Source: an uncultured Bacteroidales bacterium
GTDB lineage: Bacteria > Bacteroidota > Bacteroidia > Bacteroidales > Bacteroidaceae
Length of the DNA stretch: 46,791 nt
Assembly: GCA_946055515.1 (NCBI GenBank)
Contig: CAMGGA010000002.1
Coordinates: 1-46,791, forward strand
Direction of reading: 5' to 3'
Both the position numbers and the translations under genes were made by a program. This document shows, piece after piece, positions 1 to 8,404 of the stretch (position 1 is the stretch's first letter; every line of letters starts with the position of its first letter). The notes under the pieces are model-generated. The model had not been told where the DNA came from, did no database searches, and saw only the letters and a list, made by a program, of their open reading frames with translations.

Positions 1-1153
1 TGTCGTCCTGGTGGCCGTTGAAGTAGTCGCCGTAGCCGCAGAAGGCTTCGCCGAGGCCGTGGCTGTAGTAGAGCATGGAGGTGACGCCGTCGAAGCGGAA
101 GCCGTCGAAGTTGAACTCGGTGAGCCAGTACTTGCAGTTGGAGAGGAGGAAGTGGATGACTTCGTTCTTGCCGTAGTCGAAGCAGAGGCTGTCCCAGGCG
201 GAGTGTTCGCGGCGGCCGCCGGGATAGAAGAATTGGTCGGGGTCGCCGGCGTAGTTGCCGAGGCCTTCGATTTCGTTTTTCACGGCGTGGCTGTGCACAA
301 GGTCCATAATGACCATGATGCCGGCTTCGTGGGCGGCGTCAATCAGTTCCTTGAGTTCGTCGGGGGTGCCGAAGCGGCTGGAGGGGGCGAAGAAGGAGCT
401 CACGTGGTAACCGAAACTGCCGTAGTAGGGGTGTTCGGCAATGGCCATGATCTGGATGCAGTTGTAGCCGTCGGCGACAACACGGGGAAGTACGTACTGG
501 CGGAACTCGCTGTAGCTGCCTACTTTCTCGGCATCCTGCCCCATGCCGATGTGGCACTCGTAGATGAAGAGGGGGGCTTTCTTGGGCTTGAAGTTGGGCT
601 TCTTCCATTCGTAGGGCTGCGCGGGGGCCCATACCTGTGCGCTGAAGATCTTGGTATCTTCGTCCTGCACGACGCGGCGGCACCAGGCGGGCACGCGCTC
701 TCCCTGTCCGCCTTCCCAGTGCATGGAGAGCTTGTAGAGGTCGAGGTGGTGAAGGACTTTCGAAGGAAGCTTGAGTTCCCAGTTGCCCGTGCCTTCGATG
801 CGCTTGAAGGCGTACTGGGCTTCTTCTTTCCATCCGTTGAAGTCGCCGATGAGGTAGATGGCTGTGGCGTTGGGCGCCCATTCGCGGATGACCCACTGGC
901 GGGGGGTGCGGTGGAGTCCGTAGTAGAGGTGTCCATCGGCAAATTCGGCAAGTTTGCCCTTGCCGCCCGTGAGTTCAGCTATCTTCCGCACAGCGTAGTC
1001 GTGGCGGCCCTGTATGGCGGGCTCGTAGGGTTCGAGCCAGGGGTCGTTCTTTACGAGGGGAATGTGTTTCACAGCAGGTGCCTTGGCGGCTTTGGCACGC
1101 CGCGGGGCTTTCTTGGCTGCTGTCTTTTTCTCGGGTTGCTCTTTTGCTTTCAT
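1..1153 (-). CDS. glgB: 1,4-alpha-glucan branching enzyme, eukaryote-like GH13 type (3' end outside window)
   Basis: Manual minus-strand translation from ATG at 1153 runs open to base 1: MKAKEQPEKKTAAKKAPRRAKAAKAPAVKHIPLVKNDPWLEPYEPAIQGRHDYAVRKIAEL...LHRTPRQWVIREWAPNATAIYLIGDFNGWKE...FNFDGFRFDGVTSMLYYSHG. Absent from the ORF track because its stop lies outside the window. Confidence 0.93.
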   Translation of the reverse strand, partial: MKAKEQPEKKTAAKKAPRRAKAAKAPAVKHIPLVKNDPWLEPYEPAIQGRHDYAVRKIAELTGGKGKLAEFADGHLYYGLHRTPRQWVIREWAPNATAIYLIGDFNGWKEEAQYAFKRIEGTGNWELKLPSKVLHHLDLYKLSMHWEGGQGERVPAWCRRVVQDEDTKIFSAQVWAPAQPYEWKKPNFKPKKAPLFIYECHIGMGQDAEKVGSYSEFRQYVLPRVVADGYNCIQIMAIAEHPYYGSFGYHVSSFFAPSSRFGTPDELKELIDAAHEAGIMVIMDLVHSHAVKNEIEGLGNYAGDPDQFFYPGGRREHSAWDSLCFDYGKNEVIHFLLSNCKYWLTEFNFDGFRFDGVTSMLYYSHGLGEAFCGYGDYFNGHQDD

Positions 1154-1210
1154 GGTATGAAGAGGTTAAAAGTGAGTATGCTGGTGGCTTTCGCATGCCG
1201 CGGGGCGATG

Positions 1211-2323
1211 CTACTGCACGACGCGGCCGTGGGAATATTCGCCTTTTTTCACGACGTTGCCGTTGGCATCGTATTCGACGTACTTGCCGTGTTTCTGGCC
1301 GTTTTCGTAGACACAATCGATGCGGGTTCCGTCGGCGCGGATTTCAACGGACTTGCCGTGGCGCTTGCCTTGGGAGAAGGTGCCCTTGAAACGTCCGCCT
1401 GCGGCGTAGCGGAGTGTGCCTTCGCCGTCCATCTGGTTGTTCTTCCATTCGCCGTTGTACTCGTCGCCGTTTTTCCATTTGTAGACGCCGCGGCCATGCA
1501 TCATGTTGTTTTTCCAAAGGCCCGTATAGGTGGCCACGCCTTTCCACTGGAATGTGCCGTGGCCGCTCTGTTCGCCATTGAGGAAGGAGCCCACGTAGCT
1601 GTCGCCGTTTACGAAGCGGAAGGTGCCTTCGCCCGTCCGTTCGCCGGCAAGGTACTGGCCTTCGTAGACGTCGCCGTTGCGGAAGCGGTAGATGCCGCGG
1701 CCTTCCTGGAGGTCGTTCTTCCACTCTCCCGTGTAGCTGTCGCCGTCGGCGTAGGTGTAGGTGCCGCGACCGCTGCGGCGGTTGTTGACCCAGTTGCCTT
1801 CGTAGCGGGAGCCGTCGTTCCAGTCGAAGGTGCCCTTGCCGTTTTTCATGTCGTTGGCCCATTCGCCTTTATAGTATGCTCCGTTCTTGAAGGTATAGGT
1901 GCCGCGTCCGTTGCGCTTGTCGTCTTTCCAGTTGCCTTCGTAGGTGTCGCCGTTGTAGTAGTACATGGTGCCGCGGCCTTCTTTCTGGTTGCGGTACCAG
2001 AGGCCCACGTAGCGGTTGTTGTTGATAGCGTAGAATGTGCCGTTGCCGTTGCGCTCGTTCTTGGTCCAGTTGCCTTCGTAGCGGGAGCCGTCGGCTGCGG
2101 TGAATGTGCCTTCGCCCTGGCGCATGCCCTTGAGGAAGGAGCCTTCGTAGGTGTCGCCGTTTTCGTATTGTACGCGTCCTTTCCCGCTGGGTTTTCCGCC
2201 GACGAGTTCACCCGTGTAGATGCCGCCATCCTTGAGGGTGCAGGAGCCCACGGTCATCTTCTGGGCGGAAAGGGGGAGCAGGACTGCGAAGAGGAGGGTG
2301 AAAAGCGCTGATTTTTTTCGCAT
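1211..2323 (-). CDS. MORN-repeat protein with signal peptide
   Basis: 370 aa; hydrophobic N-terminus, then about 13-14 consecutive ~23-residue repeats of the YEGNWKNxxRNGRGTYxxxNGDx type. Confidence 0.93.
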   Translation of the reverse strand: MRKKSALFTLLFAVLLPLSAQKMTVGSCTLKDGGIYTGELVGGKPSGKGRVQYENGDTYEGSFLKGMRQGEGTFTAADGSRYEGNWTKNERNGNGTFYAINNNRYVGLWYRNQKEGRGTMYYYNGDTYEGNWKDDKRNGRGTYTFKNGAYYKGEWANDMKNGKGTFDWNDGSRYEGNWVNNRRSGRGTYTYADGDSYTGEWKNDLQEGRGIYRFRNGDVYEGQYLAGERTGEGTFRFVNGDSYVGSFLNGEQSGHGTFQWKGVATYTGLWKNNMMHGRGVYKWKNGDEYNGEWKNNQMDGEGTLRYAAGGRFKGTFSQGKRHGKSVEIRADGTRIDCVYENGQKHGKYVEYDANGNVVKKGEYSHGRVVQ

Positions 2324-2377
2324 GGGGAGATAGAGAAGTGAAATGTAGTTTGTGGGGTGATTGTGTTTGAAGCGGGA

Positions 2378-3133
2378 TTAGGCTTTCTGTGCTGCGAGCA
2401 GGGCTTCTGCGGCACGGAGGTCTTCGGGGGTGTCGATGCCAATGGTTTCGACATCGGTGGTGCCGACCTTGATGCGGAGGCCGGCTTCGAGCCAGCGGAG
2501 CTGTTCGAGGCTTTCGCACGTTTCGAGCTGGCCCTGCTCCATGCGGGCGATGCGGCGGAGCGTGTGGGCACGGTAGGCGTAGAGGCCGATGTGCTTGAGG
2601 TAGGTGTGGCGGGCGGGCCATTCTTCGGGTGCAACGCCGCGGAGGTGGGGTATGACGCTGCGGGAGAAGTAGAGGGCATAGCCTGCGGACGACACCACGA
2701 CTTTCGGACTGTTGGGATTGGAGATCTGTTCGAAGGTGGCTGTGGCAGGGAAGGGTATCACCAGGGTGGCGATGTCGGTCGCGGGGTCGCTGAAACAGTC
2801 GGCCACGGCGCGCAGCTGGCTTTCGGCGATGAAGGGTTCGTCGCCCTGTACATTGACCACGATGTCGTAGTTGCCGCCCATCTTTTCGAGTGCTTCGAGG
2901 CAACGGTCTGTGCCGCTGCGGTGGTTGGGTGAGGTGAGTACGGCCCGGCCTCCGAAGGCTTCGACGGCATCTGCAATGCGCGTGTCGTCGGTGGCTACGC
3001 AGAGGTGGTCAAAGACGCGGGCGGTGCGTTCGTAGACGTGCTGCACGATGGGTTTGCCGTCGAGCAGGGCAAGGGGCTTGCCCGGGAATCGTGTGGACGC
3101 GTAGCGCGCGGGGATGATGGCAAGGTATGGCAT
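2378..3133 (-). CDS. kdsB: 3-deoxy-manno-octulosonate cytidylyltransferase
   Basis: 251 aa; IIPARYASTRFPGKPLALLDGKPIVQHVYERT, NVQGDEPFI, IGLYAYR motifs. Confidence 0.95.
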   Translation of the reverse strand: MPYLAIIPARYASTRFPGKPLALLDGKPIVQHVYERTARVFDHLCVATDDTRIADAVEAFGGRAVLTSPNHRSGTDRCLEALEKMGGNYDIVVNVQGDEPFIAESQLRAVADCFSDPATDIATLVIPFPATATFEQISNPNSPKVVVSSAGYALYFSRSVIPHLRGVAPEEWPARHTYLKHIGLYAYRAHTLRRIARMEQGQLETCESLEQLRWLEAGLRIKVGTTDVETIGIDTPEDLRAAEALLAAQKA

Positions 3134-3157
3134 GGAGGAGCTGTTTTAAGTTGTGTC

Positions 3158-3391
3158 AGGTTATGAGGTTATGAGGGGTAAGGTTATGAGGTTATAATGT
3201 TACTTTCTAAAGGTTACGCCCCAAGGTGACTTTATAACCTTATCCCTTATGAGGTCAGGGTCGCTTCGCTCTGAGGTTATGAGGTCAGGTCGCTTCGCTC
3301 TGAGGTTATGAGGTTATAATGTTACTTGATAAAGGTTACGCTCTAAAAGTGACTTTATAACCTTATAACCTAATCCCTAATAACCTAAGTG
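3158..3391. repeat. Dispersed intergenic palindromic repeat, locus 1 (two palindromic units plus tandem GTCGCTTCGCTCTGAGGTTATGAG spacers)
   Basis: Units at about 3181-3243 and 3303-3372: AGGTTATGAGGTTATAATGTTACTT..AAAGGTTACG..GTGACTTTATAACCTTATaacct. Lies between the mrcA stop and kdsB start. Confidence 0.85.
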
Positions 3392-3402
3392 ACAGAGTCA
3401 CT

Positions 3403-5784
3403 TCATTCAAAATAATTCTCTGCTGCGGCATTGGCTTCTTTGCGTGCTGCTGCGGCAGCTTCTTCGGCTGCGGCATCTCCTTCGCCGCCTTCTTCGCCTT
3501 CGCCCTCACCTTCACCTCCGCCTTCATGGCGTGGAGCGTTGATGAGCGATTCGGGTTTCTCGAAGTCGGCCCGTGGGTCGTAGCCGAGGGAGCGGTCGGC
3601 ATAGACGCGGCGCATGTAGAGGGCCCAGATGGGGAGGGCGGAAGCCGAGCCCTGTCCGATGGCGGTGGAGTTGAAGTGGATGTCGCGCTCGTCGCCGCCG
3701 ACCCAGACAGCGGTGACCAACTGCGGTACGCAGCCCACAAACCAGCCGTCGGAGTTGCTGTTCGTGGTACCTGTCTTGCCCGCGATGGGGCCTGTCATGT
3801 TGTAGGCGTTGCGGAGGCGGCGGCCCGTGCCGTGGTCAATGACGGCTTTCATCATGTCGATCATGTTCCAGGCGGTCTCTTCGCTGTAGACTTCGTTGGT
3901 GCGCGGGGCAAATTCGGCCAGCACGTTGCCCTCACTGTCCTCAATGCGCGTGACAAGGAGCGGGGCACGGCGGATGCCTTTCTCGACAAAGGCGGTGTAG
4001 GCCGAGGCGAGTTCGGCAGGAGTGATGTCGCACGTGCCGAGGCAGAGCGGCAGGGAGGGCTGCATGTTGTGGTTGGCCACGCCGAGGTCCTGGAGGTCAC
4101 GCACAAGCCCTTGTCCCGTGGGGTCTATCTGGTACATGAGGCCGGCCGTCACCCAGTTGTTACTCTGGCTCAATCCCCACTTCAGGGTGACCATGGTGCC
4201 GTAGCGGGCGGTGCTGCCGTTGCGCGGCGACCATCCGCCGTAGTTCTGGCGGGCATTGAGGATGGTGGTGTTGGGTGTCATGCCGCCCTGGAGCCCCATG
4301 GCGTAGACGAAAGGCTTCATGGTAGAACCGATCTGCCGGCGGCCCACCATGGCCATGTCGTACTGGAAATGGGCGAAGTCCATGCCGCCCACGTAGGCTT
4401 TCACATGGCCCGTGAGGGGGTCGATGGAAACCATGGCGGAGCGCAGGAATTTCTTGTAGTAGAGAATGGAGTCGCGCGGCGTCATGAGGGTGTCCACTTC
4501 GCCGTGCCAGCTGAACACGGTCATCGGCACTTTCGTGCGGAAGGCTGCCTCGATTTCCTCGTCGCTGGCCCCGGCGGCCTTCATGAGCCGGTAGCGGTCG
4601 CTCTGGCGCATGGCCTTCTGGATGCGGCGCTGCACGTCCTTTGCCTTTAGCGCGGAACTGTAGGGGAAGTTGGGCGAATGGCGGCGCTCGGCTTCAAACA
4701 GCGGCTGGAGTTTGCCCGCCAACTGGCGCCTTACGGCCTCCTCGGCGTAGCGCTGCATGCGGCTGTCGATGGTGGTGTAGACCTTGAGGCCGTCGGTGTA
4801 GATGTCGTAGTCGGAGCCGTCGCGCTTGTGGTTTTTCTTGCACCAGCCATAGAGCGGGTCGGTCTCCCACTTGAGGGAGTCTTCGTAGAATTGCTGGCGT
4901 TGCCATTCCTTGTAGTCCGAGGGGTTGGGCTTGTCGGCCATCATCGTGCGGCGGAGGTATTCGCGCAGGTAGGCGCCGATGCCTTCCTTGTGGTCGATGC
5001 GGTGGAAGTTGAGCTTGAGGGGCTTGGAGGCTTCTTCGTCGTATTCGGCCTCGGTGAGCTTGCCTGCCTTGACCATTTGGGAGAGCACGACGTTGCGGCG
5101 CTGCCGGCAGCGTTCGGGTTCTCGGACAGGATTGAAATAGGAAGGGTTCTTGCACATGCCGACAAGGGTGGCACACTCGCCCAGCGTGAGGTTCTTCGGG
5201 GACTTGCCGAAATAGACGTTGGCTGCGGTCTTGATGCCTACGGCGTTGTGGAGAAAGTCGAAATAGTTGAGGTAGAGGGTAAGGATTTCCTCCTTGGTAT
5301 AATGGCGTTCAAGTTCTACGGCGATAACCCACTCGATGGGTTTCTGCATGAGGCGCTGCATGGTGGTTTGGGCCTGTTCGGAATAGAGCTGCTTGGCGAG
5401 CTGCTGGGTAATGGTGCTGCCGCCACCTGCTTCCTTGTGGCCGAGCACACCACGCTTCACCACGGCGCGGACGAGGGCGCGGGAGTCGATGCCGGAGTGC
5501 TCGTGGAAACGGACGTCTTCGGTGGCAACGAGGGCATCGAAGAGTTGTGGCGCGATGCTGTCGTAACCGACAAATACGCGGTTCTCGTTGCGCGACCAGG
5601 TGCCCATGAGGCGCCCGTCGGCACTGATCACCTGCGAGGCGTAGCGGCTAATGGGGCTCTGCAGTTCGGCAATGGGCGGCATGTAGCCTATCCATCCCAG
5701 TTTGACCATGGCTATCCAGCCGACAACGAAGAGGAGCAAGGCGGCGTAGATGGCCCAAAGCGTGCCTATCAGTTTCTTTCTCAT
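3403..5784 (-). CDS. mrcA: Penicillin-binding protein 1A (bifunctional transglycosylase/transpeptidase)
   Basis: ATEDVRFHEHSGIDSRALVRA, GGSTITQQLAKQL, GSTMKPF, SQSNNW, GKTGTT motifs. MRKKLIG (5784) preferred over the ORF-track start at 5841. Acidic/Gly/Ala-rich C-terminal tail. Confidence 0.95.
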   Translation of the reverse strand: MRKKLIGTLWAIYAALLLFVVGWIAMVKLGWIGYMPPIAELQSPISRYASQVISADGRLMGTWSRNENRVFVGYDSIAPQLFDALVATEDVRFHEHSGIDSRALVRAVVKRGVLGHKEAGGGSTITQQLAKQLYSEQAQTTMQRLMQKPIEWVIAVELERHYTKEEILTLYLNYFDFLHNAVGIKTAANVYFGKSPKNLTLGECATLVGMCKNPSYFNPVREPERCRQRRNVVLSQMVKAGKLTEAEYDEEASKPLKLNFHRIDHKEGIGAYLREYLRRTMMADKPNPSDYKEWQRQQFYEDSLKWETDPLYGWCKKNHKRDGSDYDIYTDGLKVYTTIDSRMQRYAEEAVRRQLAGKLQPLFEAERRHSPNFPYSSALKAKDVQRRIQKAMRQSDRYRLMKAAGASDEEIEAAFRTKVPMTVFSWHGEVDTLMTPRDSILYYKKFLRSAMVSIDPLTGHVKAYVGGMDFAHFQYDMAMVGRRQIGSTMKPFVYAMGLQGGMTPNTTILNARQNYGGWSPRNGSTARYGTMVTLKWGLSQSNNWVTAGLMYQIDPTGQGLVRDLQDLGVANHNMQPSLPLCLGTCDITPAELASAYTAFVEKGIRRAPLLVTRIEDSEGNVLAEFAPRTNEVYSEETAWNMIDMMKAVIDHGTGRRLRNAYNMTGPIAGKTGTTNSNSDGWFVGCVPQLVTAVWVGGDERDIHFNSTAIGQGSASALPIWALYMRRVYADRSLGYDPRADFEKPESLINAPRHEGGGEGEGEGEEGGEGDAAAEEAAAAARKEANAAAENYFE

Positions 5785-5899
5785 TGAATGTTTCTTGATG
5801 TGGGGTTTCGCACAGGGGCGGGGCAGCGTGTGGCTGCGCATCCCTGCTTTTCTTCCAATGTGGATGCGGGAGCTGTTGGCCGCTGTCCACTCTGCCGTG

Positions 5900-5930
5900 C
5901 AAACTTACGGATTTTTCTTTGTTGGACAAG
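5900..5930 (-). promoter_or_regulatory. Candidate Bacteroidetes promoter upstream of mrcA
   Basis: Minus strand CTTG-N19-TAAGTTTG, close to TTTG-N19/21-TAnnTTTG. Confidence 0.5.
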
Positions 5931-6034
5931 TATCACGGGGCGGCAGAATGTACCATGCGGGCTATTTTTCCATATTTCTCCTTGTTTCTTGCCTTCGTGC
6001 CGGGGATCGGGGCAGCCGCTTGGGTCTCCGAAGA

Positions 6035-6071
6035 CTGAAAATCCCCGAGGACTCACGGGGGAGTCTCGGGG
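6035..6071 (-). terminator. Candidate intrinsic terminator downstream of the EF-G paralogue
   Basis: Minus strand CCCCGAG-ACTCCCCCGTGAGTC-CTCGGGG followed by ATTTTCAG. Confidence 0.5.
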
Positions 6072-6097
6072 AATATGGGGAAAAGGAGTGGCGGGTT

Positions 6098-8257
6098 TTA
6101 CTTTTCTTCAGCCATTTCTTTCTCGTGTTCTGCAATGAGCTTGTTCTGGAGGTCGGCGGGCACGAGTTCGTAGCTGGCGAACTTCATGATGAAGCTGGCG
6201 CGGCCCCCCGTGAGGGAACTGAGGGAGGTGGAGTAGGAGGCCATTTCGCTCTGGGGCACCTTGGCCTGGAGCTTCTCATAACCGTTCTCGCTGCTCATGC
6301 CGACAATCATGCCACGGCGTCCCTGGAGGTCGCTCATGACGTCGCCCAGCTTGTCGGCGGGAACGAATACTTCCACGTCGTAGATGGGTTCGAGAATCTT
6401 CGGACCTGCTTCCTTGAAGGCCTGGCTGAAGGCGTTGCGGCCGGCGAGCATGAAGGAGAGTTCGTTGGAGTCAACGGGGTGCATCTTGCCGTCGTAGACA
6501 ATGACGCGTACGTCGCGGGCATAGCTACCGGTGAGCGGGCCTTGCTCCATGCGGCTCATGACGCCCTTGAGGATGGCGGGCATGAAGCGGGCATCGATGG
6601 CACCACCGACTACGGAGTTGATGAATACGAGCTTGCCACCCCATTCGAGAGGAATTTCTTCCTTACCCTTGATGGCGATGCGGATTTCCTGGTTGCCGAA
6701 CTTGTAGACAACTGGGTCGGGCATGCCGTCGCTGTAGGGCTCTACGATGAGGTGTACTTCGCCGAACTGGCCAGCGCCGCCGCTCTGCTTCTTGTGGCGG
6801 TAGTCGGCGCGTGCGGTCTTGGTGAGCGTTTCGCGGTAGGGGATGCGCTGGGGATAGAATTCTACGGCTATCTTGTCGAGGTTCTCCAAGCGCCACTTGA
6901 GGGTGCGGAGGTGGAATTCGCCCTGGCCGTGTACAAGGATCTGGCGCAGTTCCTTGCTTTGCTCCACTTGCCACGTCGGGTCTTCCTGGCGCATGCGGCT
7001 GAGGGCTGCCATCATCTTCTCGGTGTCGGCCTCATTGACGGCGCGGATGGCGCGGGTGAATTTCGGGTTGGGATACTTGATGAAGTTGAAGCGGTTGTCG
7101 CAGTCCTTGGCGTTGAGGGTGTTGCCCGTGCGTACGTCCTTGAGCTTCACAGTACAGCCGATGTCGCCCGCCGAGAGCTGTTCCACTTTCTCGCGGTTGG
7201 CACCGGAACAAACGAAGAGCTGGGCCATGCGTTCCTTGGAGCCGCGGTCGGCGTTGTTGAGGTCATCGCCTTCGCGTACCGTACCGCTCATCACCTTGAA
7301 ATACTGCACTTCGCCGATGTGGGGTTCTACGCCAGTCTTGAAGAAATAGATAGAGGTGGGTGCGTCGGGATTGAGGGCCACTTCTTCGCCGCGAGTATTG
7401 TGTACTGCGGGCATTTCGTCCACGAAGGGAACAACGTTGCCGAGGAATTCCATCAGACGGCCCACGCCCATGTTCTTCGACGCGCAAACGCAGAACACGG
7501 GGAAGATGCTGCGCGTCACCATGCCCTTGCGGATGCCTTCGCGCATTTCGTCTTCGGTGAGCTGTTCAGTTTCAAAGAATTTCTCCATCAGGCCCTCGTC
7601 GTTTTCGGCGGCAGCTTCCACGAGTGCGCGGTGCATGGCTTCTGCCTTTTCCTTTTCGCTTTCGGGAATATCCTCCATCACGGGGTCGCCGCCTTCAGCG
7701 CTCCAGGTGAGCTTCTTCATGAGGATGACGTCGATGAGTTCGTGGAAGTCGGGTCCTGTGGCCACGGGGTACTGCACGGGCACCACCTTGTTGCCGTAGA
7801 TGGCCTGGAGGTTTTCCACCACGAGGTCGTAGTCGGTGTTCTCACTGTCAAGTTGGTTCACGAGGAAAATCACGGGCTTGCGGAGCTTCTCGGTGTAGCG
7901 GAAGTGGTTTTGCGTACCTACTTCAGGGCCGAAGTTGCCGTTGATGAGAAGCAGTGCGGTATCGGTCACGTTGAGCGCGGTGAGGGCTGCGCCTACGAAG
8001 TCGTCCGAACCCGGGCAGTCGATGATGTTGAGCTTCTTGCCCGCCCATTCCGTGTGGAATACGGTGGAGAATACAGAGTAGCCGTAGTCCTGCTCCACGG
8101 GGAAGTAGTCCGAAACGGTGTTCTTGGCCGTGATGCGGCCGCGGCGTTTGATTTGTCCGCAGTGGAAGAGTAGGGCTTCGGTGAGTGTGGTTTTTCCTGA
8201 ACCGTCATTACCCAGGAGGGCGATGTTCTTGATTTCGTGAGAATTGTAAACTTTCAT
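6098..8257 (-). CDS. EF-G paralogue (EF-G2-like) with degenerate GTPase motifs
   Basis: From MKVYNSHEIKNIALLGNDGSGKTTL (8257): EF-G architecture, but DCPGSDDF instead of DTPGH(V/Q)DF, NQLD instead of NKxD, no RGITI in switch I. Confidence 0.93.
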   Translation of the reverse strand: MKVYNSHEIKNIALLGNDGSGKTTLTEALLFHCGQIKRRGRITAKNTVSDYFPVEQDYGYSVFSTVFHTEWAGKKLNIIDCPGSDDFVGAALTALNVTDTALLLINGNFGPEVGTQNHFRYTEKLRKPVIFLVNQLDSENTDYDLVVENLQAIYGNKVVPVQYPVATGPDFHELIDVILMKKLTWSAEGGDPVMEDIPESEKEKAEAMHRALVEAAAENDEGLMEKFFETEQLTEDEMREGIRKGMVTRSIFPVFCVCASKNMGVGRLMEFLGNVVPFVDEMPAVHNTRGEEVALNPDAPTSIYFFKTGVEPHIGEVQYFKVMSGTVREGDDLNNADRGSKERMAQLFVCSGANREKVEQLSAGDIGCTVKLKDVRTGNTLNAKDCDNRFNFIKYPNPKFTRAIRAVNEADTEKMMAALSRMRQEDPTWQVEQSKELRQILVHGQGEFHLRTLKWRLENLDKIAVEFYPQRIPYRETLTKTARADYRHKKQSGGAGQFGEVHLIVEPYSDGMPDPVVYKFGNQEIRIAIKGKEEIPLEWGGKLVFINSVVGGAIDARFMPAILKGVMSRMEQGPLTGSYARDVRVIVYDGKMHPVDSNELSFMLAGRNAFSQAFKEAGPKILEPIYDVEVFVPADKLGDVMSDLQGRRGMIVGMSSENGYEKLQAKVPQSEMASYSTSLSSLTGGRASFIMKFASYELVPADLQNKLIAEHEKEMAEEK

Positions 8258-8404
8258 GGAGGATAGTAGAAGGTTAAGGGTTAGGGTTGGGGAGCTAAGC
8301 GGCCGAAAGGCTTTGGTTATCAACTTTTTCGTTGCGGTTGTGGCTCCTGGTTGAACTTTTCGGGGCGCAAATTATACTTTTCTGCTTTATGGACAAAATT
8401 ATTT

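Noticed and set aside
339-951. Short minus-strand ORFs 339-896 and 520-951 as genes
   Set aside because: They lie in the wrong frames within glgB, which is open from 1153 to the window edge.
11-2311. 766-aa plus-strand ORF
   Set aside because: Val/Ala/Gly-rich antisense shadow of glgB and the MORN gene; the minus strand has coherent motifs for both.
5750-8173. 807-aa plus-strand ORF
   Set aside because: Shadow ORF opposite mrcA start and the EF-G paralogue; no recognisable domain, and the opposite strand is clearly coding.
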